A stretch of DNA of 24,088 nucleotides from a virus: the IMG/VR virus record IMGVR_UViG_3300017724_001187, positions 1-24,088 of that record, one strand, 5' to 3'. The translations under genes were made by a program, and so were the position numbers. Shown piece after piece: positions 6,670-14,122 of this stretch. The notes beneath the pieces were generated by a model. It was given only the letters and a program-made list of their open reading frames with translations. It had not been told where the DNA came from and ran no database searches. The stretch's first letter is position 1, and each line of letters opens with the position of its first letter.

Positions 6670-7097
6670 ACATAGAACATATACTATTAGAACTACAGGG
6701 CTTACCTGAGTATGAAGAACAATTGTCCTTACAGGTTACAAAAGATAATGTTGGTGGGGAAGGTCGTCTGACTAAACTTGTTAATACAGAACAAGATTTT
6801 AATGTATATGCATATGATCTGCCATATACTAATTCTGTATTAGATTCATTAGGAATGTATAGATCAAGGCTTATGAAGTTAGCACCTAAGTCATGCTACA
6901 CATATCACCGTGACCCTACTCAAAGAATGCATATACCATTACTTACTAACGAGAATAACTTTTTTGTTATAGATGATGTTGTAAGCAGGTATCCGGCAGA
7001 TGGTTCTCACTATCTAGTCGACACCAGAAAGAAACATACATTTGTAAATGCTTCTATGGAGTACCGTCTTCATATTGTGGGTTGCGTAGATAGTTAA
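6660..7097 (+). CDS. AspH-like Fe(II)/2-oxoglutarate dioxygenase
   Basis: 145 residues from the ATG at 6660; an earlier in-frame start lies deep inside the SDR gene and is unlikely. The C-terminal half has the metal centre of aspartyl/asparaginyl beta-hydroxylase-like oxygenases: YHRDPTQRMHIPL supplies H83-x-D85 and the RxHIPL strand, KKHTFVNAS supplies H126, and RLHIV supplies R136, the expected 2-oxoglutarate-binding Arg. In this superfamily such enzymes hydroxylate peptides or small molecules using Fe(II), O2 and 2-oxoglutarate. It is paired with the SDR gene. Its 3' end overlaps the convergent minus-strand gene at 7054-7629 by 44 bases. Confidence 0.82.
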   Translation: MRIDIEHILLELQGLPEYEEQLSLQVTKDNVGGEGRLTKLVNTEQDFNVYAYDLPYTNSVLDSLGMYRSRLMKLAPKSCYTYHRDPTQRMHIPLLTNENNFFVIDDVVSRYPADGSHYLVDTRKKHTFVNASMEYRLHIVGCVDS

Positions 7098-7629
7098 TAT
7101 CGCCTTTATAAAATACATACTGTAGATTATTTGCTTTCTTTAAAGGTGGGCTTCCTATCTGTAGTTTATCTGGATACACTTGCCAATCTTCAAATATATC
7201 AGGGCGTGCTCTTTTGAGTTTAGTAAAGAAACCTTTACTGAATTCACGTGTCCAAATTATAAGAGGAGCATCAAGGTTGTCGACACAGTAATTTAGCTCC
7301 TTAAAGTTATCCACCTTCTCAAACATAGACGTACCATCTGTTCTATAATTTTTATAATGGTAATACCTAGACATAACTCTTACAACACCAGGATATATGG
7401 TCTCGCAACCTGAACATAAAACTGGATTGTTTCCATCAAATACAAAGTTAAACATTACCATTCTATCTAAGTTTAAATTTTTATAAGAATAGTTGTCTGA
7501 TAATCTATCAGTGTCTTTCTCTACCTGTAGTTGCAGAAAGGCATCATGGCATTGATCTGGTTCCTCATAAGTAGGCTTTGAATCTTTTATATACGGAACT
7601 ATTCTCACTTCTTTACTCCTAGTATCCAC
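7054..7629 (-). CDS. Unknown protein, last gene of the late oxygenase operon
   Basis: A 191-residue protein, not recognised. It has a mixed alpha/beta pattern: a charged N terminus, a strand-like block MVMFNFVFDGNNPVLCSG, then TIYPGVVRVMSRYYHYKNYR and LIIWTREFSKGFF, ending in QYVFYKGDINYLRNP. The order strand - Pro/Gly turn - Arg-rich segment - helix - YVFYKG is loosely reminiscent of GNAT-type acetyltransferase-like proteins of marine phages, but no acetyl-CoA loop is evident, so I leave the function open. It overlaps the upstream gene by 25 bases, and its end is antisense to the plus-strand oxygenase gene. Confidence 0.75.
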   Translation of the reverse strand: MDTRSKEVRIVPYIKDSKPTYEEPDQCHDAFLQLQVEKDTDRLSDNYSYKNLNLDRMVMFNFVFDGNNPVLCSGCETIYPGVVRVMSRYYHYKNYRTDGTSMFEKVDNFKELNYCVDNLDAPLIIWTREFSKGFFTKLKRARPDIFEDWQVYPDKLQIGSPPLKKANNLQYVFYKGDINYLRNPQYEDGTP

Positions 7630-8087
7630 AGATCGCCGTTACCTTCTACGCTATGATAATACTTTGAGTTGTTTATAAACATAATACTATTATCTTTCAC
7701 AGTAATCTTTTCTAGTTTTTCTTTTGTTTTTATATCATGTAAAAATATATTATGGTACCCAGACAAAGATATACAAAGAGATCCTTTATGTTGAGCTTCA
7801 TGATCTATATGTATTGGACACTTTGGAAACTCTTGGTTGTATCTCCATATACATGTATATCCATGCTCATATATTGTATCTAAGCCTGTAATTATTTTAA
7901 GTTGTTCCTTAACTTCGTTAAGCCCCTCTGCTTTATAAAAGGACCACGTGTAGGAATTTAAAGTTATATGAGATGTTCTATGCCATACTTCTTGATCGTC
8001 TGGCTCACCTTCTAATTTTTTATTGCATATATTAGATATTTTTTCTTTTAAATCATCATTTATAGTATATGATGTTTGCCAGTTCAT
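7605..8087 (-). CDS. 2-oxoglutarate/Fe(II) oxygenase-like protein
   Basis: A 160-residue protein. The second half looks like a double-stranded beta-helix: CPIHIDHEAQHKGSLCISL provides H93-x-D95, then GYHNIFLHD, VKDNSIMFINN and YYHSVEG provides H145. A conserved Arg after the distal His is missing (the tail reads GDLWILGVKK), so 2-oxoglutarate binding is less certain than in its neighbours; a cupin-type iron protein is the alternative. The N-terminal 80 residues contain SYTWSFYKAEGLNEVKEQL and are unassigned. Its ATG shares bases with the upstream stop (ATGA). Confidence 0.7.
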   Translation of the reverse strand: MNWQTSYTINDDLKEKISNICNKKLEGEPDDQEVWHRTSHITLNSYTWSFYKAEGLNEVKEQLKIITGLDTIYEHGYTCIWRYNQEFPKCPIHIDHEAQHKGSLCISLSGYHNIFLHDIKTKEKLEKITVKDNSIMFINNSKYYHSVEGNGDLWILGVKK

Positions 8088-8749
8088 AATATAGACTCAA
8101 CTCTTTCTTTAAACGAATGGAAGTCAATAGGTGGTATATTATTCCATCTTGTCACAAATGCACATCTGGGTGCCTCTGTAATAATTACTCTATGCATTAC
8201 TTCTGTATCAATAAGACAAGGCTTATCAATAATGATCTCACCAATCTTACGATCAGCTAAAAACTTTTCAAACTCTGGTGTGCCTTGACCCATCTGACTC
8301 TGTGCTTTAAACTCATGATAGTAATAATATCCTTGAGCGTTCTTTTCAGGTAGGCATATTTCGTCTTCTAGTGTTTCATAATAATCTAAACGACTTGCTC
8401 CAAGTACAGGATATATGATATTGTACCCTTGACTGTGTTCTCTATTCTGATCTATGTCGGTATGAGGGAATACATCTTTCTCTGTACTATCAGCAGTATT
8501 AAATCCAGTTGATCTAAACTGATAATGTGGATGCACCATTCTGTGCTGAGATAAGATAGGGTCATATATTTCTTCATAACCAGTATCCTTACCAGTCATA
8601 TTATATTCTAACGAATAACTCTCAAATGGTGTCTTACCAAAAACATTAAAGTCCTCCCCAGCCCTTACACCTTTTACTTTTTCATACAGGTCAAGTAATA
8701 ATTCATGCTGAGGATCAACATCTACATACTCTGCAATGCCTGGTATCAT
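8084..8749 (-). CDS. 2-oxoglutarate/Fe(II) oxygenase-like protein
   Basis: A 221-residue protein with a recognisable iron-binding set: VFPHTDIDQNREH gives H96-x-D98, GYNIIYPVLGASRLDYYET is the following strand pair, and IDKPCLIDTEVMHRV supplies H186, followed by PRCAFVTRW with R195 or R201 as the 2-oxoglutarate-binding Arg. The order and roughly 88-residue spacing between the first and last His fit the superfamily. The long insert at about 120-170 (Glu-rich, then YYYYHEF) is unusual and may shape substrate binding. It overlaps both neighbours by four bases (ATGA). The substrate is unknown; soluble, no signal peptide. Confidence 0.75.
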   Translation of the reverse strand: MIPGIAEYVDVDPQHELLLDLYEKVKGVRAGEDFNVFGKTPFESYSLEYNMTGKDTGYEEIYDPILSQHRMVHPHYQFRSTGFNTADSTEKDVFPHTDIDQNREHSQGYNIIYPVLGASRLDYYETLEDEICLPEKNAQGYYYYHEFKAQSQMGQGTPEFEKFLADRKIGEIIIDKPCLIDTEVMHRVIITEAPRCAFVTRWNNIPPIDFHSFKERVESIL

Positions 8750-9150
8750 AATACACCTTCAATAAACGGATCTGCATATTCTTTTACAAATACACCATCC
8801 TCTATAAGCATAGCATATCGTTTACATCTAATACCCATATAATCACCAAAGTCAACATCCTTACCCATATATTTACTGAATACAGCTAATGGATCTGCGA
8901 CTGCATCAATGTGAGGATGACCATATAATACATTCCATGCATGCATGACACTCGGATCATTAACCGCAACAAACACAACCTTAGCATCTAACTTGTCTAA
9001 ATTCTTTGCAAATCCTGGCAGATGTCTTTTAGTACAGCCTGGTGTAAATGCTCCAGGCACACCACATAAAATCACTTTACCCATTGGTAAATTATAAGGT
9101 ACATAATCATCATCTTTAAGTATGTACAAACCTTTAGTTTCTAATCCCAT
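8746..9150 (-). CDS. Peroxiredoxin (Prx5-like)
   Basis: A 134-residue protein. GVPGAFTPGCTKRHLPGF (residues 30-47) is the Prx5-type active site PGAFTPxC with peroxidatic Cys39 and Thr36, and VNDPSVMHAW is the second family block. These enzymes reduce hydroperoxides at the expense of thiols. It is shorter than the usual ~160 residues: the N-terminal strand is trimmed and the C terminus ends soon after VFVKEYADP. I see no resolving Cys at the usual C-terminal place, which suggests a 1-Cys mechanism or an external partner. It lies directly after the FMN reductase gene (10-base overlap) among iron-oxygenase genes, consistent with protecting them from peroxide. Confidence 0.9.
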   Translation of the reverse strand: MGLETKGLYILKDDDYVPYNLPMGKVILCGVPGAFTPGCTKRHLPGFAKNLDKLDAKVVFVAVNDPSVMHAWNVLYGHPHIDAVADPLAVFSKYMGKDVDFGDYMGIRCKRYAMLIEDGVFVKEYADPFIEGVL

Positions 9151-9725
9151 TTTTCATTCCAATCATTATATTTGTTTTTAAAATACTCTTTATTATCTGC
9201 TTTATATAGTAGATAGTTGTTTATCTTATCAGACATCTCAGTAAAGTGTTCTTGGTTATCTGGTATAACATGCTGCCAACCATATGTAGATACATCTGTA
9301 TATACAACATTTGCACCAAGTTTTTTAAATATATCTTTAGTCTGTTCCATATGTCTGCCACCACCTTCTTTTCCACTCGGAGTAAAGGTGAGAAGTATAA
9401 CATGTTTATCAGTCCAAGGGTATCCTTTACCATGATCTAAATTCATATTTGATATTACAACAGCCCAGTCTAATAGGTTCTTTGTACTTGAACTCATCAT
9501 TCCAGTAAACTCTGGTATTGCAAACACAAACTTATCAAACTGATGCATCATAAGAAATAAAGCAGCAACATCTTTAGGTATATCTGCGTCCATACCATTA
9601 ACATTTACTACAGGTATATCATAGTCAGCCAAGCAATCTATTCTATCAAAATCACAGCTGAGTAGTTTTAGCCCTCTGTAGTTGAGACTGTTAGATGCTT
9701 GTGAGGTACTGAGTGCTAATATCAT
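9141..9725 (-). CDS. NAD(P)H-dependent FMN reductase-like flavoprotein
   Basis: A 194-residue protein with a flavodoxin-like fold. STSQASNSLN (residues 6-15) is the FMN phosphate loop, IPVVNVNG is strand 2, and FVFAIPEFTGMMSSSTKNLL with DW is the diagnostic block of the NADPH-dependent FMN reductase family. HVILLTFTPSGKEGGGRHM matches the later strand and loop. The last 25 residues (KEYFKNKYNDWNEKWD) form a charged helix. In this cluster it could supply reduced flavin or electrons, or reduce quinones. It overlaps the TauD-methyltransferase gene by ATGA and the peroxiredoxin gene by 10 bases. Confidence 0.88.
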   Translation of the reverse strand: MILALSTSQASNSLNYRGLKLLSCDFDRIDCLADYDIPVVNVNGMDADIPKDVAALFLMMHQFDKFVFAIPEFTGMMSSSTKNLLDWAVVISNMNLDHGKGYPWTDKHVILLTFTPSGKEGGGRHMEQTKDIFKKLGANVVYTDVSTYGWQHVIPDNQEHFTEMSDKINNYLLYKADNKEYFKNKYNDWNEKWD

Positions 9726-11188
9726 AATGTAACATCCGCAACTAATCTGCGACCAGCAAATATATCAAGGTCGAGTTTATATTCTTTAAATTCTTTATAT
9801 GCATCTTTATATTCTTCCATACTATCTGCAATAGTGTTTAGAATAAGACCAGCTTTCCAGTGTCTTTGCCATGGCATAGGTTCTTGTATGATAGCATTAG
9901 GGCTTGAGTATAATTTATTTGTAATCTTATCAAAGAACTCAAAGTGATCATCTGGTCTGTATAGTAATACACCGCTCCATATTACTTGATCTACATCAAA
10001 GTCAACAAAGAAACAGTCTGGATCATTCCAACTCTCACATCTAAATTCTATATTACTATGATCTTTCCACTTTTCTGTTGCTATATCAATAGGCTCCTTA
10101 GATGTATCAAACCCCATATACTCAAAATCAGTATAACCCTTTGAGTGTAATATATCTAATACTGGTCCATGTCTACAGCCAACATCAACAATACCTTTAC
10201 ACTGTTTTTCTATAATAATATTTGCTTGAGTTTCAAATAGCTTATATGCTTCTGGTGAATCAAGATAAGCCATATCACTAAATTCATAATCTTCCTTCAG
10301 AGGCACTTTCTGACCATTCTCTATTTTTGTTTTAATCTCTGGCCATGGTATCTGCTTTGATGTTTTCTTATAATCAAATGCTGTTCTCCATAGTTGTCTG
10401 TCTTTATTCTTAACAGCAGACCTTCTATGACTTGTAGTGAGCTGATCCATAAAGAGTAGATCGCCTTTTCTAAACACATGGTGACTCATATATTTTGATC
10501 TGGTAATTTTACTATTTAAAATTTCATAGAAGTGTTCAAAGTCCTCTATCTCTACACCATTGTGCCATGCTTTTGTTAAGTAAATAAACATAGGATAAAA
10601 GTATTCACGACCAGACACTGGATGCTTTGCAACTAAAGGTCTACGATCCAACTTTTCTTTGTAGTGTTCTTGACCAATTCTAAAATTTTGTTCACCTTGG
10701 TTTTTATATGCTTTTGAATACTCTCCATCATTTCTCCATATTCTGGCACGTGGTCCAGAATTATCAAGATGAATATCAATAGCTCGATAATACTCTTTTT
10801 CTTTCTCTGGTAGTTCTTCAAACGCTCTACACTGATCTACCAACGACAGTACTGTATCAATACATTCTTCTACGCAATATAATCCTACACAAATTTCATC
10901 AAAGTTATATCTACCAGTACCATTGGCATGCCATTCAAGCTCAGTAGGTCCAAACATGCCTAATGCTTTACCATCGACAACCTTACCTGACACAATACTT
11001 ATCTGAGGGCTATCCTTTGGATTCATAAAATAATCCAATTCTTCAATTTCTCCAAAACGACTACAAGTTTCTACAAGTTGTTGTCTTGTTAAATCTTGAT
11101 CATGTAAAACCACATGACCATTCTCTAAAATCTTTTGAGTTAATTGCTCAAGCTCTACCTGTGTATAATCCATCAATTGTTTAGTCAT
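9722..11188 (-). CDS. Fused TauD-like oxygenase and class I SAM methyltransferase
   Basis: A 488-residue protein, about two domains long. Residues 1-285 are TauD/TfdA-like: NGHVVLHDQDLTRQQL, FMNPKDSPQISIVSG, then LEWHANGTG, where the proximal motif is H87-x-N89 instead of the usual H-x-D/E; MDQLTTSHRRSAV gives H254 and LWRTAFDY gives R268. Residues about 310-488 are a Rossmann methyltransferase: GIVDVGCRHGPVLDIL is SAM motif I, FEYMGFDTSKEPIDIA is motif II, and DFDVDQVIWSGVLLY is motif IV. The two domains in one chain suggest sequential oxidation and methylation. The N-terminal domain is clearly paralogous to the gene at 12074-12871, which also has H-x-N. Coupled to both neighbours by ATGA. 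Confidence 0.88.
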   Translation of the reverse strand: MTKQLMDYTQVELEQLTQKILENGHVVLHDQDLTRQQLVETCSRFGEIEELDYFMNPKDSPQISIVSGKVVDGKALGMFGPTELEWHANGTGRYNFDEICVGLYCVEECIDTVLSLVDQCRAFEELPEKEKEYYRAIDIHLDNSGPRARIWRNDGEYSKAYKNQGEQNFRIGQEHYKEKLDRRPLVAKHPVSGREYFYPMFIYLTKAWHNGVEIEDFEHFYEILNSKITRSKYMSHHVFRKGDLLFMDQLTTSHRRSAVKNKDRQLWRTAFDYKKTSKQIPWPEIKTKIENGQKVPLKEDYEFSDMAYLDSPEAYKLFETQANIIIEKQCKGIVDVGCRHGPVLDILHSKGYTDFEYMGFDTSKEPIDIATEKWKDHSNIEFRCESWNDPDCFFVDFDVDQVIWSGVLLYRPDDHFEFFDKITNKLYSSPNAIIQEPMPWQRHWKAGLILNTIADSMEEYKDAYKEFKEYKLDLDIFAGRRLVADVTL

Positions 11189-12093
11189 AAGTAATCCTCA
11201 AATAAAGGTGTTAAGCATATTCTAGCAGAATCATTCCAACGCATTCGTCTGCGTCTTGTGTAGTATCTATCATGTGTGGTTGCAAGGTAAAAGCAATCAG
11301 ATGGTGTAAAATCGTATTCTTTACAAATGGCAAGTTGCTTATCTTTATATTTTGTATGCATGGAATCTACAGCAAAGTTATTCATTAGAAGCTGCATCGT
11401 TCTTACACCACTATAATTCCAGTTCTCATATTCTTTTAATCTATGTAGAGTAGGGTGTGGTTCTTTAGTATAGACTAATCCTAATCTACTACCAATAAGA
11501 CCAAAACCTTTAGAGAAAGAAAAGAACACTTGCTCAGTTGTCTTAGGTACTTCTATTGTTTTAATAGCAGTGGATGATACATAAGTACAATCTAATATAA
11601 CTGGTGGTGAGTTTTTCCAACTATCAACAGGAGCGTTAAATATATTACCATCTGCCGCAGAAGGTGTTGAGATATATAAAGGCTTATTAGGATCAACTAC
11701 ACCAGGTAGTGCAGCTCTGTGAGTTTCTTTATCCATATACTGCCCTGGCACATCACAAGTAACGGATCCTTTAGAACCTATTATATCTCTATATTCATAT
11801 TCGCCATAACATAATTTCTGCCATGGTCTTTTATCTGTCATTTCCCAATGATGTATGGCATCAGTAACACCGTGAGTATAATAACAATATGGAAAATCTG
11901 ATAGATCAATCATAGGGCTTACCCAATGCCTATGTGTAGCCTCAACGTGATCTAGTTCTTTTGTTGCTTGCCCAGAACCTCTGCTAAAATATGTATCTGC
12001 CGCTGTCTGAGCCAACAGTAATATTTCTACAGACTTAAACCTAGGTACATTTACATATGGAAAGTTTCTTAATTCAGATTTTCGAATAGTCAC
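11185..12093 (-). CDS. PLP-dependent aminotransferase (fold type I)
   Basis: A 302-residue protein. Key residues are visible: YYTHGVTDAIHHW corresponds to the cofactor-phosphate loop, LYISTPSAADGNIF to the Asn-containing strand, VILDCTYVSS to the Asp168/Tyr171 pair that binds the pyridine ring, and VFFSFSKGFGLIGSRLG to the Schiff-base Lys195 (SxSK) with Arg203. RICLTPLF near the C terminus fits the carboxylate-binding Arg. It is shorter than typical (~370-400), mainly at the C-terminal small domain. By family it would transfer an amino group between an amino acid and a keto acid; the substrate is unknown. It lies between two TauD-like genes and overlaps the upstream one by 20 bases. Confidence 0.85.
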   Translation of the reverse strand: MTIRKSELRNFPYVNVPRFKSVEILLLAQTAADTYFSRGSGQATKELDHVEATHRHWVSPMIDLSDFPYCYYTHGVTDAIHHWEMTDKRPWQKLCYGEYEYRDIIGSKGSVTCDVPGQYMDKETHRAALPGVVDPNKPLYISTPSAADGNIFNAPVDSWKNSPPVILDCTYVSSTAIKTIEVPKTTEQVFFSFSKGFGLIGSRLGLVYTKEPHPTLHRLKEYENWNYSGVRTMQLLMNNFAVDSMHTKYKDKQLAICKEYDFTPSDCFYLATTHDRYYTRRRRMRWNDSARICLTPLFEDYL

Positions 12094-12871
12094 CTGCAGC
12101 TCTCCATAACATACGGTCTCCCATCACAGGCGTTCGTCTGTGCAGAGAAGTCAATTGATCCATTAGAAGCATATCACCTTTTTGGAAGATATGATGTGTC
12201 TGATATTTGCTCTGAAAGATAATGGGTTTTAATCTTTCAATAAGCTCATTATGATCTATGCGAGTTTTCCCATGCCATGCTCTACAAATAAAATGGTAGG
12301 GAAAATAAAAATAATACTTATCTGTATGAGGATGTCTACCGACTAGCGGTCGAATAGAACCTTTGTTCTTACTCATAAACTCAAGTTCTGGATCGTTATC
12401 ATCTAACTCATACATTGTATTATTTTTAAATTTAAGCCTAATCACTATATTCTTAAAGTATTCCTGATCCTCTTCAGACAAGTCATAGAAAGGATCTGAG
12501 GTATTACATATAGATAATGTAGTATTAGGATCACCTTCTACACAATAAAGGCTGATTAATATCTTATCTATTTTGTGCCTGCTATTACCATTAGAGTGCC
12601 AGCCTAATTCGCCACCACCGAACATACCAATTTTCTGTCCAGACTCATCTCGTTTATCAGTAACATAAAATAGTTCTGGCACTTCCTTTGAATTCATAAA
12701 CAACTCATGTCGTTCAAGTTCTCCAAAGCCTTTCATATAATCAATGTAAGATTGTTCAGTAAACTCTTGATCGTAGAATATCTTGTGACCCTTTATTTGT
12801 ACTTCACGTGCAATAGGCCAAAGGTGTGACTTGTTATAATACTGTTTACTATCACAAGTCATCTGTACCAT
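12074..12871 (-). CDS. TauD/TfdA-like oxygenase with H-x-N metal motif
   Basis: A 265-residue protein. It aligns by eye along its length with residues 1-275 of the fusion protein at 9722-11188 (FGELERHELFMNSKEVPELF, IGMFGGGELGWHSNG, RPLVGRHP, HHIFQKGDMLLMDQL, LWRAAGDY). The predicted iron ligands are H92, N94 (Asp in canonical TauD) and H244, with R257 for 2-oxoglutarate. The Asn is encoded by AAT and is present in both paralogues, so it is not a one-off read error. It overlaps its neighbours by 20 bases on each side. Likely a small-molecule oxygenase, or an enzyme with altered chemistry because of the Asn. Confidence 0.85.
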   Translation of the reverse strand: MVQMTCDSKQYYNKSHLWPIAREVQIKGHKIFYDQEFTEQSYIDYMKGFGELERHELFMNSKEVPELFYVTDKRDESGQKIGMFGGGELGWHSNGNSRHKIDKILISLYCVEGDPNTTLSICNTSDPFYDLSEEDQEYFKNIVIRLKFKNNTMYELDDNDPELEFMSKNKGSIRPLVGRHPHTDKYYFYFPYHFICRAWHGKTRIDHNELIERLKPIIFQSKYQTHHIFQKGDMLLMDQLTSLHRRTPVMGDRMLWRAAGDYSKI

Positions 12872-13454
12872 CCAAACTAAACATTAAAGCAATTCGTGGT
12901 TTGTCGCTCATGTTAACTACTGCATGGGGATAGCCGATGTTTAAAAAATAGGCAGTTCCACACTTAAGGTTATATGCCTCAACCTTATTGTCTCGTCTAA
13001 ACAGATTAACAGTGTTATTATCACCATAGATGGGTACAATACAACGTACCGCATAGGATACATCATAGTCCACATGGAATGGAATAGTTTTACCTGGTGC
13101 AAGTTTAGTAATACGAATACGAGATGCTGGTGCTTTACACTGTGTAACTATCTTTTCAATATAACTACCAGTATAATCCTCGGTTGCTACATTATATAAA
13201 TGTTCTTCTCTGCGTCTCAAGCGTTCCTTAATAGATGTTGTGTGAGGTAGTATCTCTGATGGTGTTGTAAGATTGATCTGTTCGAAGTTATCGTAAACAT
13301 CTTTTACAAGGTCTTCATGATTCATACAAAGCCCTGGATTTGCTGTTCTTACATCAACAAACTTTTCAGCAAGGGTGTTACAATTATCTCTAAGTAAATC
13401 TAAATCTATATTAACATTTAGTTTCATTATGGATGGTAATTGAGTTTTCTTCAT
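12852..13454 (-). CDS. AspH-like Fe(II)/2-oxoglutarate oxygenase
   Basis: A 200-residue protein. The N-terminal 100 residues are helical and unassigned. The catalytic core follows: RIRITKLAPGKTIPFHVDYD gives H127-x-D129, CIVPIYGDNNTVNLF is the strand pair, CGTAYFLNIGYPHAVVNMSD gives H177, and KPRIALMFSLDG gives R187. The arrangement PGxxIPxHxD ... N.G.xHxVxN ... R is typical of aspartyl/asparaginyl hydroxylase-like oxygenases. The ATG directly abuts the desaturase stop (TAGATG), with AAAGGAAAG upstream. Met10 is a possible later start. The substrate could be a peptide or a free amino acid; soluble. Confidence 0.85.
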   Translation of the reverse strand: MKKTQLPSIMKLNVNIDLDLLRDNCNTLAEKFVDVRTANPGLCMNHEDLVKDVYDNFEQINLTTPSEILPHTTSIKERLRRREEHLYNVATEDYTGSYIEKIVTQCKAPASRIRITKLAPGKTIPFHVDYDVSYAVRCIVPIYGDNNTVNLFRRDNKVEAYNLKCGTAYFLNIGYPHAVVNMSDKPRIALMFSLDGTDDL

Positions 13455-14093
13455 CTACTTTCCTTTAACAAATAATTTTTCAGCAATCCAACCTGCTGTA
13501 TCCCACTTATGCAATCTGACTTGTTTCCAATTAAGATGATGTTGTCTATGATAACCTTCACCTGCAATAAAAAGATTTAGCCATGCGACATCACTACCAC
13601 CTTCTTCATTATGACCAACAGTATTTAATAAACCAAATCCTACTTTTGCAAATACAAATGGTATTGCACAGAAAGCAAGCCAAAAGTATGGGCTTATTAT
13701 AAATGATACTATATTTGTAATGATAAGAATTTTTAACCAGTGGTGGTGACAAAATACCAACATAGGGTTCTTAAACAAGTCACGAGAATATTTTGGAGAT
13801 ATTTTTCTTATATTCCAAGTCGTAAATAAAACTTTCCAGTATCCTACATGCTTCCAAGAATGTGGATCTTTTTCACTATCAGAATGTTTATGATGCATTC
13901 TATGAGAAGCAATCCAACCAATAGGTGTTCTAATACAAGCGACCATTAACATTGAAAGACCTAGGGCTTCAAACCATTTAGGTACCTCAAATTGTTTATG
14001 GCAATAATGTCTATGTAATAGTATTGACGCACCAAAGTGTGATATAACTTGTGACCACAAAAGCCCTAGTACGACAGAAATAAAAAGAATCAT
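13455..14093 (-). CDS. Membrane fatty acid desaturase, first gene of the late oxygenase operon
   Basis: A 212-residue integral membrane di-iron enzyme. The three histidine boxes of acyl-lipid/acyl-CoA desaturases are present: HRHYCH (about residues 27-32), HRMHH (about 64-68) and YHRQHH (about 181-186), with an additional NTVGHNEEGG element. Hydrophobic segments occur at about 1-22, 44-60 and 122-150. At 212 residues it is shorter than the usual ~300, lacking the first membrane segment, but all ligands remain. It would introduce a double bond into a membrane or acyl-carrier-bound fatty acid and needs an electron donor not encoded beside it. It starts 20 bases after the late promoter, with GGAGAGG as ribosome-binding site. 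Confidence 0.9.
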   Translation of the reverse strand: MILFISVVLGLLWSQVISHFGASILLHRHYCHKQFEVPKWFEALGLSMLMVACIRTPIGWIASHRMHHKHSDSEKDPHSWKHVGYWKVLFTTWNIRKISPKYSRDLFKNPMLVFCHHHWLKILIITNIVSFIISPYFWLAFCAIPFVFAKVGFGLLNTVGHNEEGGSDVAWLNLFIAGEGYHRQHHLNWKQVRLHKWDTAGWIAEKLFVKGK

Positions 14094-14112
14094 AATACAC
14101 CTCTCCTATCCC

Positions 14113-14120
14113 TATTTATA
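14113..14120 (-). promoter_or_regulatory. T4-type late promoter TATAAATA for the oxygenase operon
   Basis: An exact TATAAATA on the minus strand, 19 bases before the desaturase ATG. It immediately follows the T-run of the terminator at 14123-14151 with the same 17-bp junction seen at 4247-4264. No other promoter was found down to 7054, so the ten metabolic genes are probably one late transcript. Confidence 0.85.
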
Positions 14121-14122
14121 AT

